Part shown: in pieces, positions 1 to 12,216 of the stretch | Numbering within the stretch: the first letter of the stretch is position 1 | How the letters are laid out: every line of letters starts with the position of its first letter | NCBI GenBank assembly: GCA_002633025.1 | Contig: NMRB01000983.1 | Span: 179,713 to 243,712, forward strand | From: Notospermus geniculatus | Lineage: Eukaryota; Nemertea; Pilidiophora; Heteronemertea; Lineidae | Direction of reading: 5' to 3' | Length of the DNA: 64,000 nucleotides | Program-made: the position numbers and the translations under genes | Notes under the pieces: model-generated | What the model was told of the DNA's origin: nothing | The model's input: only the letters and a program-made list of their open reading frames with translations | Database searches by the model: none

Positions 1-2437
1 TGTAACATGGATTTTGATTGGCACGTCGATTTTCCTTCGCGCCCCGATGATTGGCTGAGGCTCCCACCCCCTCAGAAACGGGAAATGTGATGGATTCGAA
101 CCAGGCTAGATGGCCGTCAGGCCAGATAGACTGGTGAGCACCAGATGGTCAAGCCCGGCTCTGAAAAATCCCCCCTGAGACGATGCGCGTCGACACTACA
201 GTGAAACCTCCCTTAACGGACACCTCTGCCAGGAGGACACCTCTCTAATCAGGACACCAATGTTCAGTCCCAAACTGGTCATTTCTATTCATTTCAACCT
301 CTATAATCAGGACACCTTTCAATTAAGGACAGCATTTGATCGGGCCAGTTCAGTTCGCTGCGTGAGTCTCGGGAAGGTGGAGGTAGGTGGAGGTAGGTGC
401 AGGTCAGTTATTTTCCCGTGTAAAAGCGAACCGACCTCCACCGGCCTCGTGCGGGTTTGAGCACGCTGCATATGAATGGCATCACTGGCGCATTGCTGTA
501 AGTTACCTGTGAAGAAATCACGCACGACATTTCTCAAGGAGCACTGCTCATGTTGTTAGAAGCATAGTTTATCGATTTTAAGTCATTATTTTTGTGATAT
601 TTCTTACTTGCGATAACTGTAAATGTTGATACACGCCATCTGGTTGCACGCATTTGAACGAACCGACCTCGAACTAGATCGAGGCGGGTTCGGTAACCCG
701 CACCGTGTAAAAGCGATCAATCCATCCTGAACCGAACCCGCCCGAGGAGGGTGGAGGTAGGTTTCCTCGAACCAGCACCGTGTAAAAAGGGCTCGTAAGA
801 GCTCACCACAGGTGAGCTAATGAAAGCAATCCCTACAGTCGGGGCGACGACCTAATTCACTATAAACACTGATAAGGCCGAAGCATGTTGTAACTAGGCC
901 ACAACAATGACGGCAAATTCCAGAAATGCTGATCTGGCGGCTTAATTAATGTAATTAGTCATAGCAAGTAAGGCTTTTTGAGAAGCTGAGAACTTACCCT
1001 GTCCACCCATATCAACCACATAATCCACGTTATCAAATTAATCCATATTAATCCGCTAGAATACACGCTAATCCCTATAAATGGATGTAGGTTCCTTTCC
1101 ATACAGTTACCACTAAGAGAGTGAGCAAGCACATGTTTACCGCTTCAGAAGTGGGCCAGGATAAGGCCAGAACAATTTATTTCTAACTAACACAGGCACA
1201 ACGCCAAGAAATAAACAACCAAAGGTGATGACTGAAGCCCGGTGCAGCTGCCCTTGAAACATAAAGACACGAAACATTGATTCAGGCCAAGCTATTGCCT
1301 TTGTTATCACTTGGAAGAAGTAGAACACAACATGAACTTTTATCTGACACCAATTACAACCTCATTCATCATCCCATTAGTGCTGAGAAAGCAGTCTAAA
1401 CATCCAACCACAGAGATGTGTACAGGGCCCCATCAAGCCTTTGACCTTGACCCACATATGTATGGAGGTGGCCCCATATGAGTTTTAATTGAGCGGAAAC
1501 CGAAATCAAGACGGCAGCCAAGGCGGCCATATTGGATGCGCTAGGAGTCTGATTTTCTAAAGGAACCTTCCTATGGTCAATAGGAATCTACCAATCTACC
1601 ACATTAAAACGAAAGCAATCCTTGCAGTCATTCTCCCATAAACAAGCACAGCATTGAACGTCCCCCGTCGCCCCGGGGGCAAGTCCGACGGGCATGTACT
1701 TTGAAGATTCCGTTCAGTATTAATGGCACAATCACAGTTTATGTGATTCGGCTTTTTGGCCCCCTGGTGGCAAAGTGTAAAATCAGATTTGGTCGATTCT
1801 TTGACGCGACACGCCGTTGGCCCATGTTACAGAGTGGAAGGGAACTTATGTGGTTTTTACAAAGCGCCCCCTACAGGGCTGGAAAATGAATGTAATTGAA
1901 AACCCGCAGAGTATATTATGTACCCTTGCTAGATGAGCCTACCATTAAAATTTTGTGAAATTCCGTTCAGTATTAAAGGCGTAATCGCAGTTTTTGTGTT
2001 TCGGCTTTTGGCCCCCTGGTGGCAAAGTGGAGAATCGGATTTGGCCGATTCTTTCANGCTACGAGTCCGATTTTCGAAAGGAACCTTCCTATGGTCAATA
2101 GGAATCTACCACGTTAAAATGAAAGCAATCCCTGCAGTCGTTCTCCCTTAAATGAGCGGAAACCGAACGGTGAACGCACACACGCACGAACGAACGAAGG
2201 AACGAACGAACGAACGCACGAACGCACGAACACACGCACACACGGACGAGTTGAAAACAGTATACCCCCACCAACTCGTTGGCGGGGGTATAATGAAATT
2301 CCAAGTAGGTCATCTCATTATAATACTACGGAATTTAGGGCCTACTATGACCAATCAGCAGCGAGGAGGGTGACAGGGATGCCGACGGGATGACCGGGCG
2401 ACGATTCGATGAATCATCCGCAAAAACAAAAGTACAG
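1..2437. other. Gene-free stretch with dispersed repeat fragments
   Basis: No exon with a convincing protein match or splice signals is visible. Around 199-230 the sequence resembles the terminal repeat of a pogo/Tigger-type DNA transposon (TACAGTGAAACCTC...). Two related segments near 1546-1632 and 2064-2155 share about 85 bases, and a second related pair lies near 1705-1790 and 1960-2045. A short piece of the latter repeat family (GCCCCCTAGTGGCAAAGT) returns at 42234, just after the assembly gap. One base at 2057 is undetermined. Confidence 0.5.
2171..2248. repeat. Simple repeat of CGAA/CGCA tetranucleotides
   Basis: The stretch is built of repeated CGAA and CACG/CGCA tetramers. The open frames over it are low-complexity artefacts. 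Confidence 0.8.
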
Positions 2438-4411
2438 TTCAAGAATCCCGCCAACTGTGAATGAAATTGGGGAGCTATCGCGGGTCGCGATAGTTGAACG
2501 AGATTTCATTTTCAACCTCGCGAGTACATCGCTTTAAAGCGGTGTTCATTGGCGCACACGGATTTTGTCCGGTTCAGCTCCGTAAAAATAGATCAAATGG
2601 ACATCTGCGTTGTCGTATCCGGAAAACTAGGGTCAATCGGACTGAAAGCGGACCGGATCCGTGCGCCAGTGAACCTCGCTTAATGCATAGGGTCACTTTA
2701 CAAGGACTTTTGTAACAAATCCAGGTGGCGTTGGTGTAAACCTGCATTCCCTTTCACCGAAATAATGGGCCCATGGTATCGGTTACGCCGTTAGCACCCA
2801 TATGGTCTTCCATGTGAAAAAATCAGAAACATGGAATCTCGTTGCAGAATGGAGATAATTGGAGGTTAAGTTGCCCCTGAGCTAAAGTGTTATAACGTTT
2901 GGGCGTGGCCTGCTCCGCATGGGAAGGGTTAATCTGTAAACTTCGCTAATAATTCTTATTCGACCTCTAACCAACCTGCCTGGGAAATATGGACCCATTC
3001 TGAAGAGGTGATTTTCCAGTTTCTCTCTTCTGGGCCTATTTTATAAAAAATCACTCTCAAATCGGTTGTGAACTTACAGTGATCTTTTCCCGATGCGCAT
3101 AATAATGCAGGACACACTGGGAGGTGTGTAACATTCCGAGCCCATGGTGGCAGAGACATAAAAAATGGTGATAAGGAGAACGATAGCTGTCTTCATCTTG
3201 GGGCTCGGAATCAGCGGGTCAGTTTGAGAGATCTCGGTGATGTGATTGGAATTGATAGATCATTCAAGTATTATATTTACATAGCCAGCTGTCGTCCGGC
3301 CGCATCTCCACACCCAGGCCAAACGATTTCTTTGTTCGTTTAACACCTACTTGGTGTATCTTTCCATTAAAAATACTACTACAGACGCGGCAGGAGGATT
3401 CTTACTTCCGACAAATCCGACAAATTTCAAGAATCCCGCCAACTGTGAATGAAATTGGGGAGCTATCGCGGGTCGCGATAGTTGAACGATATTTCATTTT
3501 CAACCTCGCGAGTACATCGCTTTAAAGCGGTGTTCATTGGCGCACACGGATTTTGTCCGTTTCAGCTCCGTAAAAATAGATCAAATGGACATCTGCGTTG
3601 TCGTATCCGGAAAACTAGGGTCAATCGGACTGAAAGCGGACCGGATCCGTGCGCCAGTGAACCTCGCTTAATGCATAGGGTCACTTTACAAGGACTTTTG
3701 TAACAAATCCAGGTGGCGTTGGTGTAAACCTGCATTCCCTTTCACCGAAATAATGGGCCCATGGTATCGGTTACGCCGTTAGCACCCATATTATGGTCTT
3801 CCATGTGAAACAATCAGAAACATGGAATCTCGTTGCAGAATGGAGATAATTGGAGGTAAAGTTGTCTCTGAGCTAAAGTGTTACAACGTTTGGGCGTGGC
3901 CTGCTCCGCATGGGAAGGGTTAATCTATAAACTTCGCTGATAATTCTTATTCGACCTCTAACCAACCTGTCTGGGAAATATGGACCCATTCTGAAGAGGT
4001 GATTTTCCAGTTTTCTCTCTTCTGGGCCTATTTTATAAAAAATTGTGAACTTACAGTGATCTTTTCCCGATGCGGATATAGCTGGACGCGCTGGAAGGTG
4101 TGTAACATTCCGAGCCCATCGTGGCAGCATAGAAAATGGTGATAAGGAGAACGATAGCTATCTTCATATTGGGGCTCGGAATCAGCGGGTCAGTTTGAGA
4201 GATCTCGGTGATGTGATTGGAATTGATAGGTCATTCAAGTGTTATATTTTTTAGAGGTTTCGGAAATAACCAGCTGTCGTCCGGCCGCTTCTCCACACCC
4301 AGGCCGAACGATTTCTTTGTTCGTTTAACACCTACCTGGTTTATCTTCCATTAAAAATACTACTACATACGCGGCAGAAGGATTGTTACTTCCGACAAAT
4401 CCGACATTTGG
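2438..4411. repeat. 987-bp head-to-tail tandem duplication
   Basis: Unit 1 (2438-3424) and unit 2 (3425-4411) begin with the same TTCAAGAATCCCGCC string and stay aligned with small indels to the shared string ending CTTCCGACAAATCCGACA. The copies are very similar, so the duplication is fairly recent. Unit 2 has lost about ten bases near 4042 and gained a few near 4245. Each unit contains one copy of an inverted-repeat element (2533-2682 and 3520-3669). No gene is recognisable inside. Confidence 0.85.
2533..2682. mobile_element. MITE-like inverted-repeat element (family A, copy 1)
   Basis: About 150 bp with imperfect terminal inverted repeats: AGCGGTGTTCATTGGCGCAC on the left against GTGCGCCAGTGAACCTCGCT on the right. 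A second copy lies at 3520-3669 through the tandem duplication, and a third, independent copy lies at 44293-44444. There is no coding capacity, as expected of a non-autonomous DNA transposon. Confidence 0.7.
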
Positions 4412-6071
4412 GGGCGGTGAAAGGGCAAGCGTCTCACAAGACAGAAGATCACGTTCCTTCTGCGAAATTGCGCACTCTTGGACTGGAGATTGTGTGTAGT
4501 TTTTGTCGCGAGGAAAATAAATAGACGATATCACTCCAAAAGAGCGCAGCACCTGACGGGTAATACAGCGTCACGACGTCCCGTACTCATTCCATGACAT
4601 CTTGACTTGAGACGACGTCATGATCGCTGAAACAAGTGGAGGTTTTTCGAGTGACGTCATGGCGTTCAGAATGGGGCACGGGACGTCGTGACGCTGAAGG
4701 CCTAGACCACAGAGTAGTCTCTACATCTAACGATTTAAGAGACGACTGTCGCCCTCATGATTCTGGCTGTGATTCGTCGGAATACGTCCAATCAGAATAC
4801 GAATCTTCTCTGATGACGTATCGGCGGCAGGTATTCCCCAAAGAAGCCAAGTTTCCAAGATGGCGTCTGGCGTCCAACATTTCTCGCTTCGAACATTCAG
4901 CGAGGTAGTGCAACGAATGTCAGCGAGATAAACACTCAGTGACCTATCCCAGCGATGTTTTGTGTCATTAGCTAAACATCCTGGGGATAGTCCGTTGAAG
5001 AAACCACCTTGCTATCTCATTTCGTGTAGCTTGACTCGTGTAGCTTGCCGTTAGAGCGCTGCACACAGATGTACACGATGTAGGCATGATGTACAGGTCT
5101 GCTAACTGATGCGCGCGCATCCTGCCTGGTAGGAATTCCGACCACACTTCCGGTTTCGAGACCCCGACACCAGTTCCTAACGTGCTGCACGGTGGAACTG
5201 GATACCGGTTTACTGAAGGCCTAGCTAGCTACCCGTCAGGTGCTGCGCTCTATTGGAGTGATAGAGTCTATTGGCATACCAGTAGGCACCGCTCTCCCAT
5301 CCTGGGGTTACTTAATATTCTTTGCACTCGTTCCTTGACGTCACCACACCCCGTCCGGACCCCGAAAAACAGATTTTATTTCTGCGCCGTTTAAAGGGCC
5401 ACGATATTCCCACTTTTTCTCGACAGCCTGCGCCACCGGCGGTGATTGCATCATTCTCCAATACCGTAGTTCTGCCTTCCGCCCCAGTGTTGGAAAATGT
5501 ATGATAACAATACAATTCACATGTGGATACCCTGAGAATGAGAGTTATTCTACGGGGGCGAGGTTGATAAGTGGTAGTTCAACAACATTGTCAATAGAGG
5601 CCTCTATCTGAACGTGGGTATGCTTAGCGGAGGTATGTAGGGATGGGATATTGTGCCCCTTTAAATCATGGTTCACTGGTTCCGTCATGGGAACAGCAAA
5701 AAGGTACGTTCGTGCCAGGGGGACTTTCATTCCTGTTACACTCGTTCATACATGTGGCCTGTATTTGTCAGTAGGCCTAAACCTGCATGATTGAAATATC
5801 TGTTGATCATCTTTACACAGATGTTTTTGAATCGACTTGGTCCATCTCGAAACCCAGAGGAATCGGAACCAGTCAGTGTTGGTTTAGGCTTAGAGATATG
5901 AGTAGGCCTAGGCCTGTGTGTGGATTCAATTGTAGCGTCGATAACAGTGGGTTGGCATATGAGGTAGCCTACGTTCTGCTCAAGTTCTCCACCGAATGTA
6001 CACACATCCAAATCATGGAGAGATGGTTCGGGTGTGCGGCGTGATACACGCTCCGACTCGCGGTTAATAGA
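4412..6071. other. Gene-free stretch with a dispersed repeat
   Basis: No gene is seen. The segment near 5391-5500 (GGGCCACGATATTCCCAC...) is related to 12847-12950, the core of a foldback element there, so it is a dispersed repeat. The overlapping frames on both strands at 5736-6351 fall over a palindromic element and have no recognisable domain. Confidence 0.5.
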
Positions 6072-6195
6072 GAGTTTTCGCAAAGCCCCCGAAACGCCGA
6101 CACGAACGTCCCTGCTATTGTTCGCTGCTGTCTTAGTGGCATCGAACAATGGGATTGGCGTTCGCGTTGGCGTTTCGGGGGCTTGCGAAAAACTC
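6072..6195. mobile_element. Foldback/MITE-like element with long terminal inverted repeats
   Basis: GAGTTTTCGCAAAGCCCCCG at the left end pairs with CGGGGGCTTGCGAAAAACTC at the right end, giving arms of about 27 bp with very few mismatches around a core of about 70 bp. No coding content is seen. Confidence 0.7.
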
Positions 6196-7460
6196 CGTAC
6201 TACGTTCAAGCCTACCCGTGTCCTCACTTCGGGAAGATATGCATGTGCAGAAAACGTAGAACAGGTGTGAGAGGAATGAACACGAAATGCAAGTTCGCCA
6301 AACAAAGCCCGCTATTGGGTCATATGAATAAAAATTAGCATTTGCTTGCAAGCAAATACTTCAAACAGGAGCAGCACTTGCTGAAAGGAAACGATTGTGC
6401 TTGTTTTCGAATGAATAAAGCGTAGCGGACATTTCACTGCGAATGCTTGCTGGAAAGTTTCAAGGAAGTACCTGAAGGTCATATCTCAATGTCATTCCTA
6501 TGAATGGTCTGCACCGTGAACTGATGGTGGTCTATTTCATCGTATGGTTTTGGCATTGTTCGGTGGAGTCAAGCGGGTTGTTTTTTCGGTCGACTGCTGG
6601 CTGAAAGATGTCCGTGGAAATAAAGTTATTTTGCGGAATATTTAAATACATAGCTTTCTTCTGCTGAATAAACGTTTTTTTTTCTGCGACATAAAGTTTA
6701 TTTCCCCGGATTTTCCGGGCGGGGAATTAAATTTCTTTTGGCGGGGTTTATTTGGCAAGCATGCGTGCCAAGCAGTTCCCTTTTTCGTCCTTATTTGGCA
6801 AGCATGCTTGCCATCTAATGCTTAAAAATTGTCCCTATTTGGCATGTCACGCCCCCTAATGAATATATTAATCAGGGTATGTGCTTGCCGTATTATTCAC
6901 AAAAAGGAACAAAAAAAATTTTTCTTCTAAAACATAATTGTCCCTCTTCAAGCCAAGTTATTCTGGTGTCAGATACGGGGAAAATGCATCTGAGAGGATG
7001 TAGATTTTCAATTTTTTTCTGGGGGAGGACCCAGACCCCCCTCCGGCTTCGCCCACCACACTTAATCGGTTTTGCCCCCCTGGGCCACAAAAGCTAGCTA
7101 CGCCCCTGAAAACGATATCGGCAATATTCTTTCAGAATTTGTCAAGTTGATGTGTGAAGAAGACGAACAGTAACACGGATCTGAAGGCCAACCAACAAGC
7201 TGCCTTTACAAATAATGACATTTCAATATGCCTGGAGAAGAATAACACAGAAAACCAAGACTAAAGAGTCAGGATAATATTTATCGTGGTCATATCACAA
7301 ATTACATTATTAGTGACGTTCCCAGGAGTCTGTACCCGACGACTGTGCGAGAAATATCTTTTCTGTTAAAGTATTCAGAAGATAAACTTAATACCACGAA
7401 CATTTTTTTGTTTACGTTATTCTGTTACTCACTATTTGTTTCCGTACTCCTGCAGGTATT
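6196..7460. other. Gene-free AT-rich stretch
   Basis: No exon is recognised. Positions 6315-6345 contain one terminal repeat (TGGGTCATATGAATAAA) of the MITE family that is complete at 39451-39574. Two short related strings (TATTTGGCAAGCATGC) lie near 6748 and 6792. Confidence 0.45.
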
Positions 7461-7612
7461 GGGGAGGTTTCGAAATCAAACGATAAACCAAAACTTTACG
7501 ACAACGTTATTTTTCATACCACACATTAACCAGATTTTGCATTGTATTTTCGGTACAAAAATAAAGTTGTCGTTAACGTTTACGTTTATCGTACGATTTC
7601 GAAACCTCCCTA
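7461..7612. mobile_element. Foldback/MITE-like element
   Basis: The left end GGGGAGGTTTCGAAATC pairs with the right end GATTTCGAAACCTCCC. The inner parts also pair (ACGATAAACC and CGTTTATCGT). The core is AT-rich and non-coding. Confidence 0.65.
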
Positions 7613-7726
7613 TTTACTTGATTTGAACCACTTTCATGTCTGCACTGAAAAACACATGGACTTCCATCTCTACATCATTTGTCTGATACTGTTCCTTAAA
7701 TGAAATATGTATGTGAAGTACATCTC

Positions 7727-7893
7727 CAGGCGCGGATCCAAGGGGGCACATGCCCCCCCCCTTTCTGCCAACAAATCTGTAAAATCGACCGTGAAATTCT
7801 GAGATTTGGAGCAAATCATTGAAATTCTCCGCAGATTTCAATGTTTCTAGCACTGTGTGCCCCTCTTTCCCGAAATCGTGGATCCGCCCCTGA
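7727..7893. mobile_element. MITE-like element (family B, copy 1)
   Basis: Ends CGCGGATCCAAGGGGGC and GATCCGCCCC are imperfect inverted repeats. The core carries two inverted AAATTCTGAGATTTGGAGCAA / TGAAATTCTCCGCAGATTTC modules. Related copies lie at 44659-44847 (opposite orientation) and 56157-56310. Confidence 0.65.
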
Positions 7894-9085
7894 TTTTTCC
7901 ATTGTTTTGCAAAGGAACAAACTCCTGGGACAATTGCACCTCACCTTAGGTGCCTCTCCATGAGAGAGTCCTTCTCCCATGAGTTGGCTCTCAATGGGCG
8001 ATTCATCACTGTTGGTTTCCTTGCGATTGATTGCCCATAGCTTTCTATGGCTAAGTTGCTCTCCCACAGACACACATACAGGTAGAGCTAATACATGTAC
8101 TTGAGAGGACTTTATTTTTTCAACCTCAAAAGCATGTGAGGACCATGTACATTTACATAGCAAAAAACTATGTACATAGCATGTACTATAACTATAAAAT
8201 GCCTGCTAAACTTGTGAGGACTTTGGTCCTCACAAGAACAGTATTCCCCCAGTAATACACATGTGCTGGTCCTCTGTAGAATGGTAAATTTGAAATTTGT
8301 GCGATTATAATATTCACCGACTTTCGAGGACCATGTTTAAACGTTACAACATGCAAATGTACGCGCCCTGCATCTCTCTACACGGCTCACCTCCGAGGAC
8401 CCGAGTGTAAGTCCTCGGAAGTAAAAGTGGTGCTCGGAAGTCAGGTGTGTTTTCAAGTTTAGGTCCTTGAAAGTATAGCTATGTGTGTGTGTGTGAAAGC
8501 TCTCTCATGCGTTGAACCACCTTTACAGAGATCAGCTGTGCATAAAAAGGTGTGTTATAAACAGCAAAAGAAAAGTACAATATATTACCAGCAAAATTGT
8601 GTAAATAGGGGATGATATCTATCCATGTCATTGGCAAATATGGCATGGAAAACCTCTGATGCTGTTCAAAAGACAACCTGCCGACATTGTCCTCCAATCC
8701 AATGGTGTTTGGCAGGATTCTTACCAGGAAGCACAGGGAGCACAAGTGACTGAAATATACTGCAAAATACATACCGAATAGATATAAATACATGCCTTTC
8801 ATCATATATGTGGGGCCACACAAGTCAAAATTTAACAATGTTGGACAATCACACCAAAACTTTTTTTGTAATGGGTATATCGTACTAACTACAACACATT
8901 CATGCAAGATTCATTTATACTCAAAATGTTAGCACAAACATTTCATTCTGAAGCAAACCAAATCCAGAACGAATTGCTCAGGCTAATAGGAAAATGTAAG
9001 TGCATGCAAAAAGCAGCTGCTTTGATGATTTTGACACATCTCCTTTGCAGAAGTCTCTGCGAAAAAAACACACGACAGAGTGACA
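7894..9085. other. Gene-free stretch; one dispersed repeat pair
   Basis: The segment 7925-8075 (GTTGGCTCTCAATGGGCGA ... GATTGCCCATAGCTTTCTATGG) has a diverged copy at 59850-59985. An open frame of 142 codons on the minus strand at 8479-8907 shows no family signature and no good splice signals, so I do not call it a gene. The missing terminal exon or 3' UTR of the ABHD12-like gene could lie in this stretch or the next. Confidence 0.4.
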
Positions 9086-9190
9086 AATGCCCCAGCTATG
9101 ACACTAAGTAATATCAGATTAATGCCCCAGCTATGACACTACCTAATATCAGATTAATGCCCCAGCTATGACACTAACTAATATCAGATT
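9086..9190. repeat. Three tandem copies of a 35-bp unit
   Basis: The unit starting AATGCCCCAGCTATGACACT is repeated at 9086, 9121 and 9156 with one to three differences per copy. Confidence 0.9.
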
Positions 9191-9812
9191 TATGCTGATA
9201 CACTCATCACACAGATTTTTGTCACAATATCGGTACTACTCAATCAGACTACAATTGATTTAATGATATCACACTGGTGCCAGAATATTGCATAAAACGT
9301 GCAAATAGACTGTTCCTAAGTGATCGCAAAAATAGTTCATAAAAATACATATATTAACATGATATTGATGTTGTGAAAAAATATTTCACTGTGTAAACTT
9401 TATTTTCTTGTCCCTAGTATACTGTCAGTAAAATTAATTCATTATACTTCCAGAAAATATACCAGTACTCCCACGACACAAGGCTAACTTACTTTTTGAC
9501 ATACAGTACATCTACCGCCGTACCGGTACATGTACATGTACATACATGAACATGTAATTTTGCCATTAAAAATAGCAGATTTATGAAACTTTCCTTGCAG
9601 CAAAGCAAAGTAAAATTTGTTATACGTATGTACGGAAAATATACCACAATATTGGAGCATCCCTGAGTGGAGACAGCGGATCATTTTACATTATGTGAAA
9701 GAAATGAAACCACACTGAAAGCAGTAACTGAAAATCATACTCTTCTTGACTACAGTTTTCTTGCAGCACTGAAAGCCACCAAAATGTCATCCCATTCTAT
9801 ATTATGCTGATA

Positions 9813-10522
9813 TACGGCGCCCGTTACGGGACATGTATTATTTTTTTTTAAATCCTCGCACTGCGTGTTTTAATCTCGCACTGCCACTTTTTAAAGTCGC
9901 ACTGCGACTTTTAATCTCGCACTGCGACCTTTTAATCTCACAATCTCACACTGCGACTTTTAATCTCGCACTGCGACTTTTTAAACTCGCACTGCGACTT
10001 TATAAAGTCGCACTGCGACTTGTTAAAAAGTCGCGCTGCGACTTCGTAAACTCGCACTGCGACTTTATAAATCCGCACTGCGACTTTTTAATCTCACAAT
10101 CTCGCCCTGCGACATTTAATCTCGCACTGCGACTTTATAAACTCCCAGTGCGGCTTTATAAACTCGCGCTGCGACTTTTTAAACTCGCACTGCGACTTTT
10201 TAAACTCGCAGTGCGGCTTTGTAAACTCGCAGTGCGACTTTATAAACTCGCACTGCGACTTTTTAAACTCGCACTGCTACTTTTTAAACTCGCAGTGCGA
10301 CTTTATAAACTCGCACTAGTCGGAGTGCGAGTTTATAAAGACGCAGTGCGAGTTTATAAAGTCGCAGTGCGAGATGAAAAGTCGCAGCGTGAGATTGTGT
10401 GATTAAAAAGTCGCAGTGCGAGATTAAAAGTCGCAGTGCGACTTTAAAAAGTCGCAGTGCGAGATTAAAACACGCAGTGCGAGATTTTTAAAAAAAATAC
10501 ATGTCCCGTAACGGGCGCCGTA
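9813..10522. mobile_element. 710-bp foldback transposon built of ~20-bp satellite units
   Basis: The element has perfect 25-bp terminal inverted repeats (beginning TACGGCGCCCGTTACGGGAC) and is flanked on both sides by the same six bases, CTGATA (9807-9812 and 10523-10528), which looks like a target-site duplication. Between the ends lies a tandem array of a ~20-bp unit (CTCGCACTGCGACTTTTTAA with variants). It points one way from about 9855 to 10315 and the opposite way from about 10320 to 10490, so the whole element can fold into a hairpin. The 189-codon open frame over the array is a by-product of repeat periodicity. No transposase is present, so mobility would depend on a transposase encoded elsewhere. 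Confidence 0.8.
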
Positions 10523-12091
10523 CTGATAAGCCCTAACCATTCCACAATGATAAGCCTGCTGATAAAATAACTGGCAAAATCATTCTAATAATGCCTCAAA
10601 TATATTAATGGCCATGCCACACAAAATGGCTTCTGGCTACATCTTTGGCACCAGTGAAAAGAGAAATGACGTTGACTTACACATCTAAAACTGACTTGGG
10701 CAAAGTTGCGTCTTTTATGGTCTATTCACAATCTTAAAGCGCCACGCCAAAACTGAATTTCGTGACGCCGTCGTAGTGCATCTCATTTACGGTGACCTCG
10801 TTCATAGCATTATACACATGGTCGATGTACACCATTTACACACAGAGCTAATTCATGGTGGTGAGGTTGATCATGATCTTGTGTCAATGCATGCTCGACA
10901 AGACTGTTCAAATCAATCGATCTGAATGATCTAAGTTACCAATTAGGTATTCTGTGTGTTCTTGAGTTGAAGCATGTGTACCTTACCTGATGAAGGGTTA
11001 TTCACGCTATAACACACCGTTGAACTTGTCAAGTGGTGAAGCTATGGCTGCCATTTTGTGTCAATATAGTATCAGTCCAGCCTCGGTGTTATCACTGGCT
11101 ATATACGGCTCATCCTGAGAATCTCAGGTCATTAATTTTACGGTCGTACCCTCCCTCAATGAACCAAGCGCGAGTGGGGGAGTCGGTTGTGAAGACCCTG
11201 GGTGCGAGGATGTATACGGCTGGACAGGGGACCAGTCTTATCAAGGTGTGGAGGGTGAAAGAGTCACCTAACCTAAAGTCGCGCTTTAAATCTTAATGTC
11301 AGGTAAGTGTGCTGTATGGGTGGTTATATCCGCAAATAAAGAGGTTACTGAATAAAGCCGTTTTGATTCATGATCTCTAGTCAGGATATACGCACCACCT
11401 AATATTTATCTCATCAACGGCTGAAGATCATCCTGACGACTGCAGTAAATCCTAGGTATCAAGTTTAGGCTCACGTGTCAAATTACATCACCTGATCATG
11501 CAGGACACACACTGGTATTTCATTTTCATATGATATGATAAAGCTTTTCTGATACCGTGGTGAATCACCCTGGAATACATAATTAGATACAGCCATTCTG
11601 GTAAAATGATTCACAAGTATTTTTGAATTTCTGCAACCGTGATAGTCAGTGAAGATAGCTTACGCCCTTTCTAAAATGAATCTCTTGGATAGAGCATTAG
11701 CAAGAAATCAACAAGACCAAAATTGGCCTTTTCGAGATGGCAAAATGACTTGGTCCTGATCAACTGAATTTCTTCACAAATTTGCTGAAAAGAATGAAGT
11801 GATAGATAGTGAAAGAATCAGAGGTACCGGTAGGCCTTCATATGATTCATAAACACACCAGGACACATTTTAAACCATTCCAATGGCTATTATCACTTTT
11901 CCATTAAAAAATTCCACCTGAAGAAAATATTTCCTCCAAGATTTAGTTGAAACAACAAATGCATTTCATTTCAGAACTGATAGCCCAGTCATCCTTCTGT
12001 TCTAATACATATTAAGTTCACACCTGAAAAAATTTGACAGTATTAAGTTTCTTGATCAGTGCTTGGGTCACAAATGCACATTAACACTTAC
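10523..12091. other. Gene-free stretch, probable 3' end region of the ABHD12-like gene
   Basis: The last detected exon of the ABHD12-like gene ends at 12092 with a consensus donor, so at least one more short exon (roughly 10-20 codons by comparison with the human protein) should lie to the left on the minus strand. Several acceptor-like sites give tiny possible C-termini, but none can be preferred from sequence alone. Confidence 0.4.
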
Positions 12092-12216
12092 TTGATTATA
12101 TTTGGCAGCTCCTTTGACCTGAACATATAATGGCCACACCTCTCCATTGCATCAAAGCTGATGAATTCAAAGGGAGCAAAGTTCTTGGGACGTTTTGTTC
12201 TTGCAGCTTCAACCAG
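12092..12216 (-). CDS. ABHD12: ABHD12-like exon 11, carrying the catalytic histidine
   Basis: This 125-nt exon encodes LVEAARTKRPKNFAPF followed by EFISFDAMERCGHYMF and SKELPNIIK. It matches the region of ABHD12 proteins around the catalytic His (the GYRHKYIYKSPELPRIL part of the human protein). It begins in phase 0 after exon 10 at 20740, 8.5 kb away, and ends AA|GTAAGT. The long preceding intron contains the whole cysteine-rich peptide array on the other strand. Confidence 0.8.

Noticed and set aside
5736-6305. 189-codon minus-strand frame
   Set aside because: It crosses the foldback element at 6072-6195 and overlaps frames on the other strand; no recognisable domain.
9570-9800. Candidate terminal exons for the ABHD12-like gene (acceptors near 9600 and 9776) giving very short C-termini
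   Set aside because: Several equally good acceptors in 8.5-12 kb give different few-residue tails; nothing in the sequence selects one.
9833-10402. 189-codon plus-strand frame
   Set aside because: It is translated from the ~20-bp satellite of the foldback element; the repeating LALRLFK text follows repeat periodicity, not selection.
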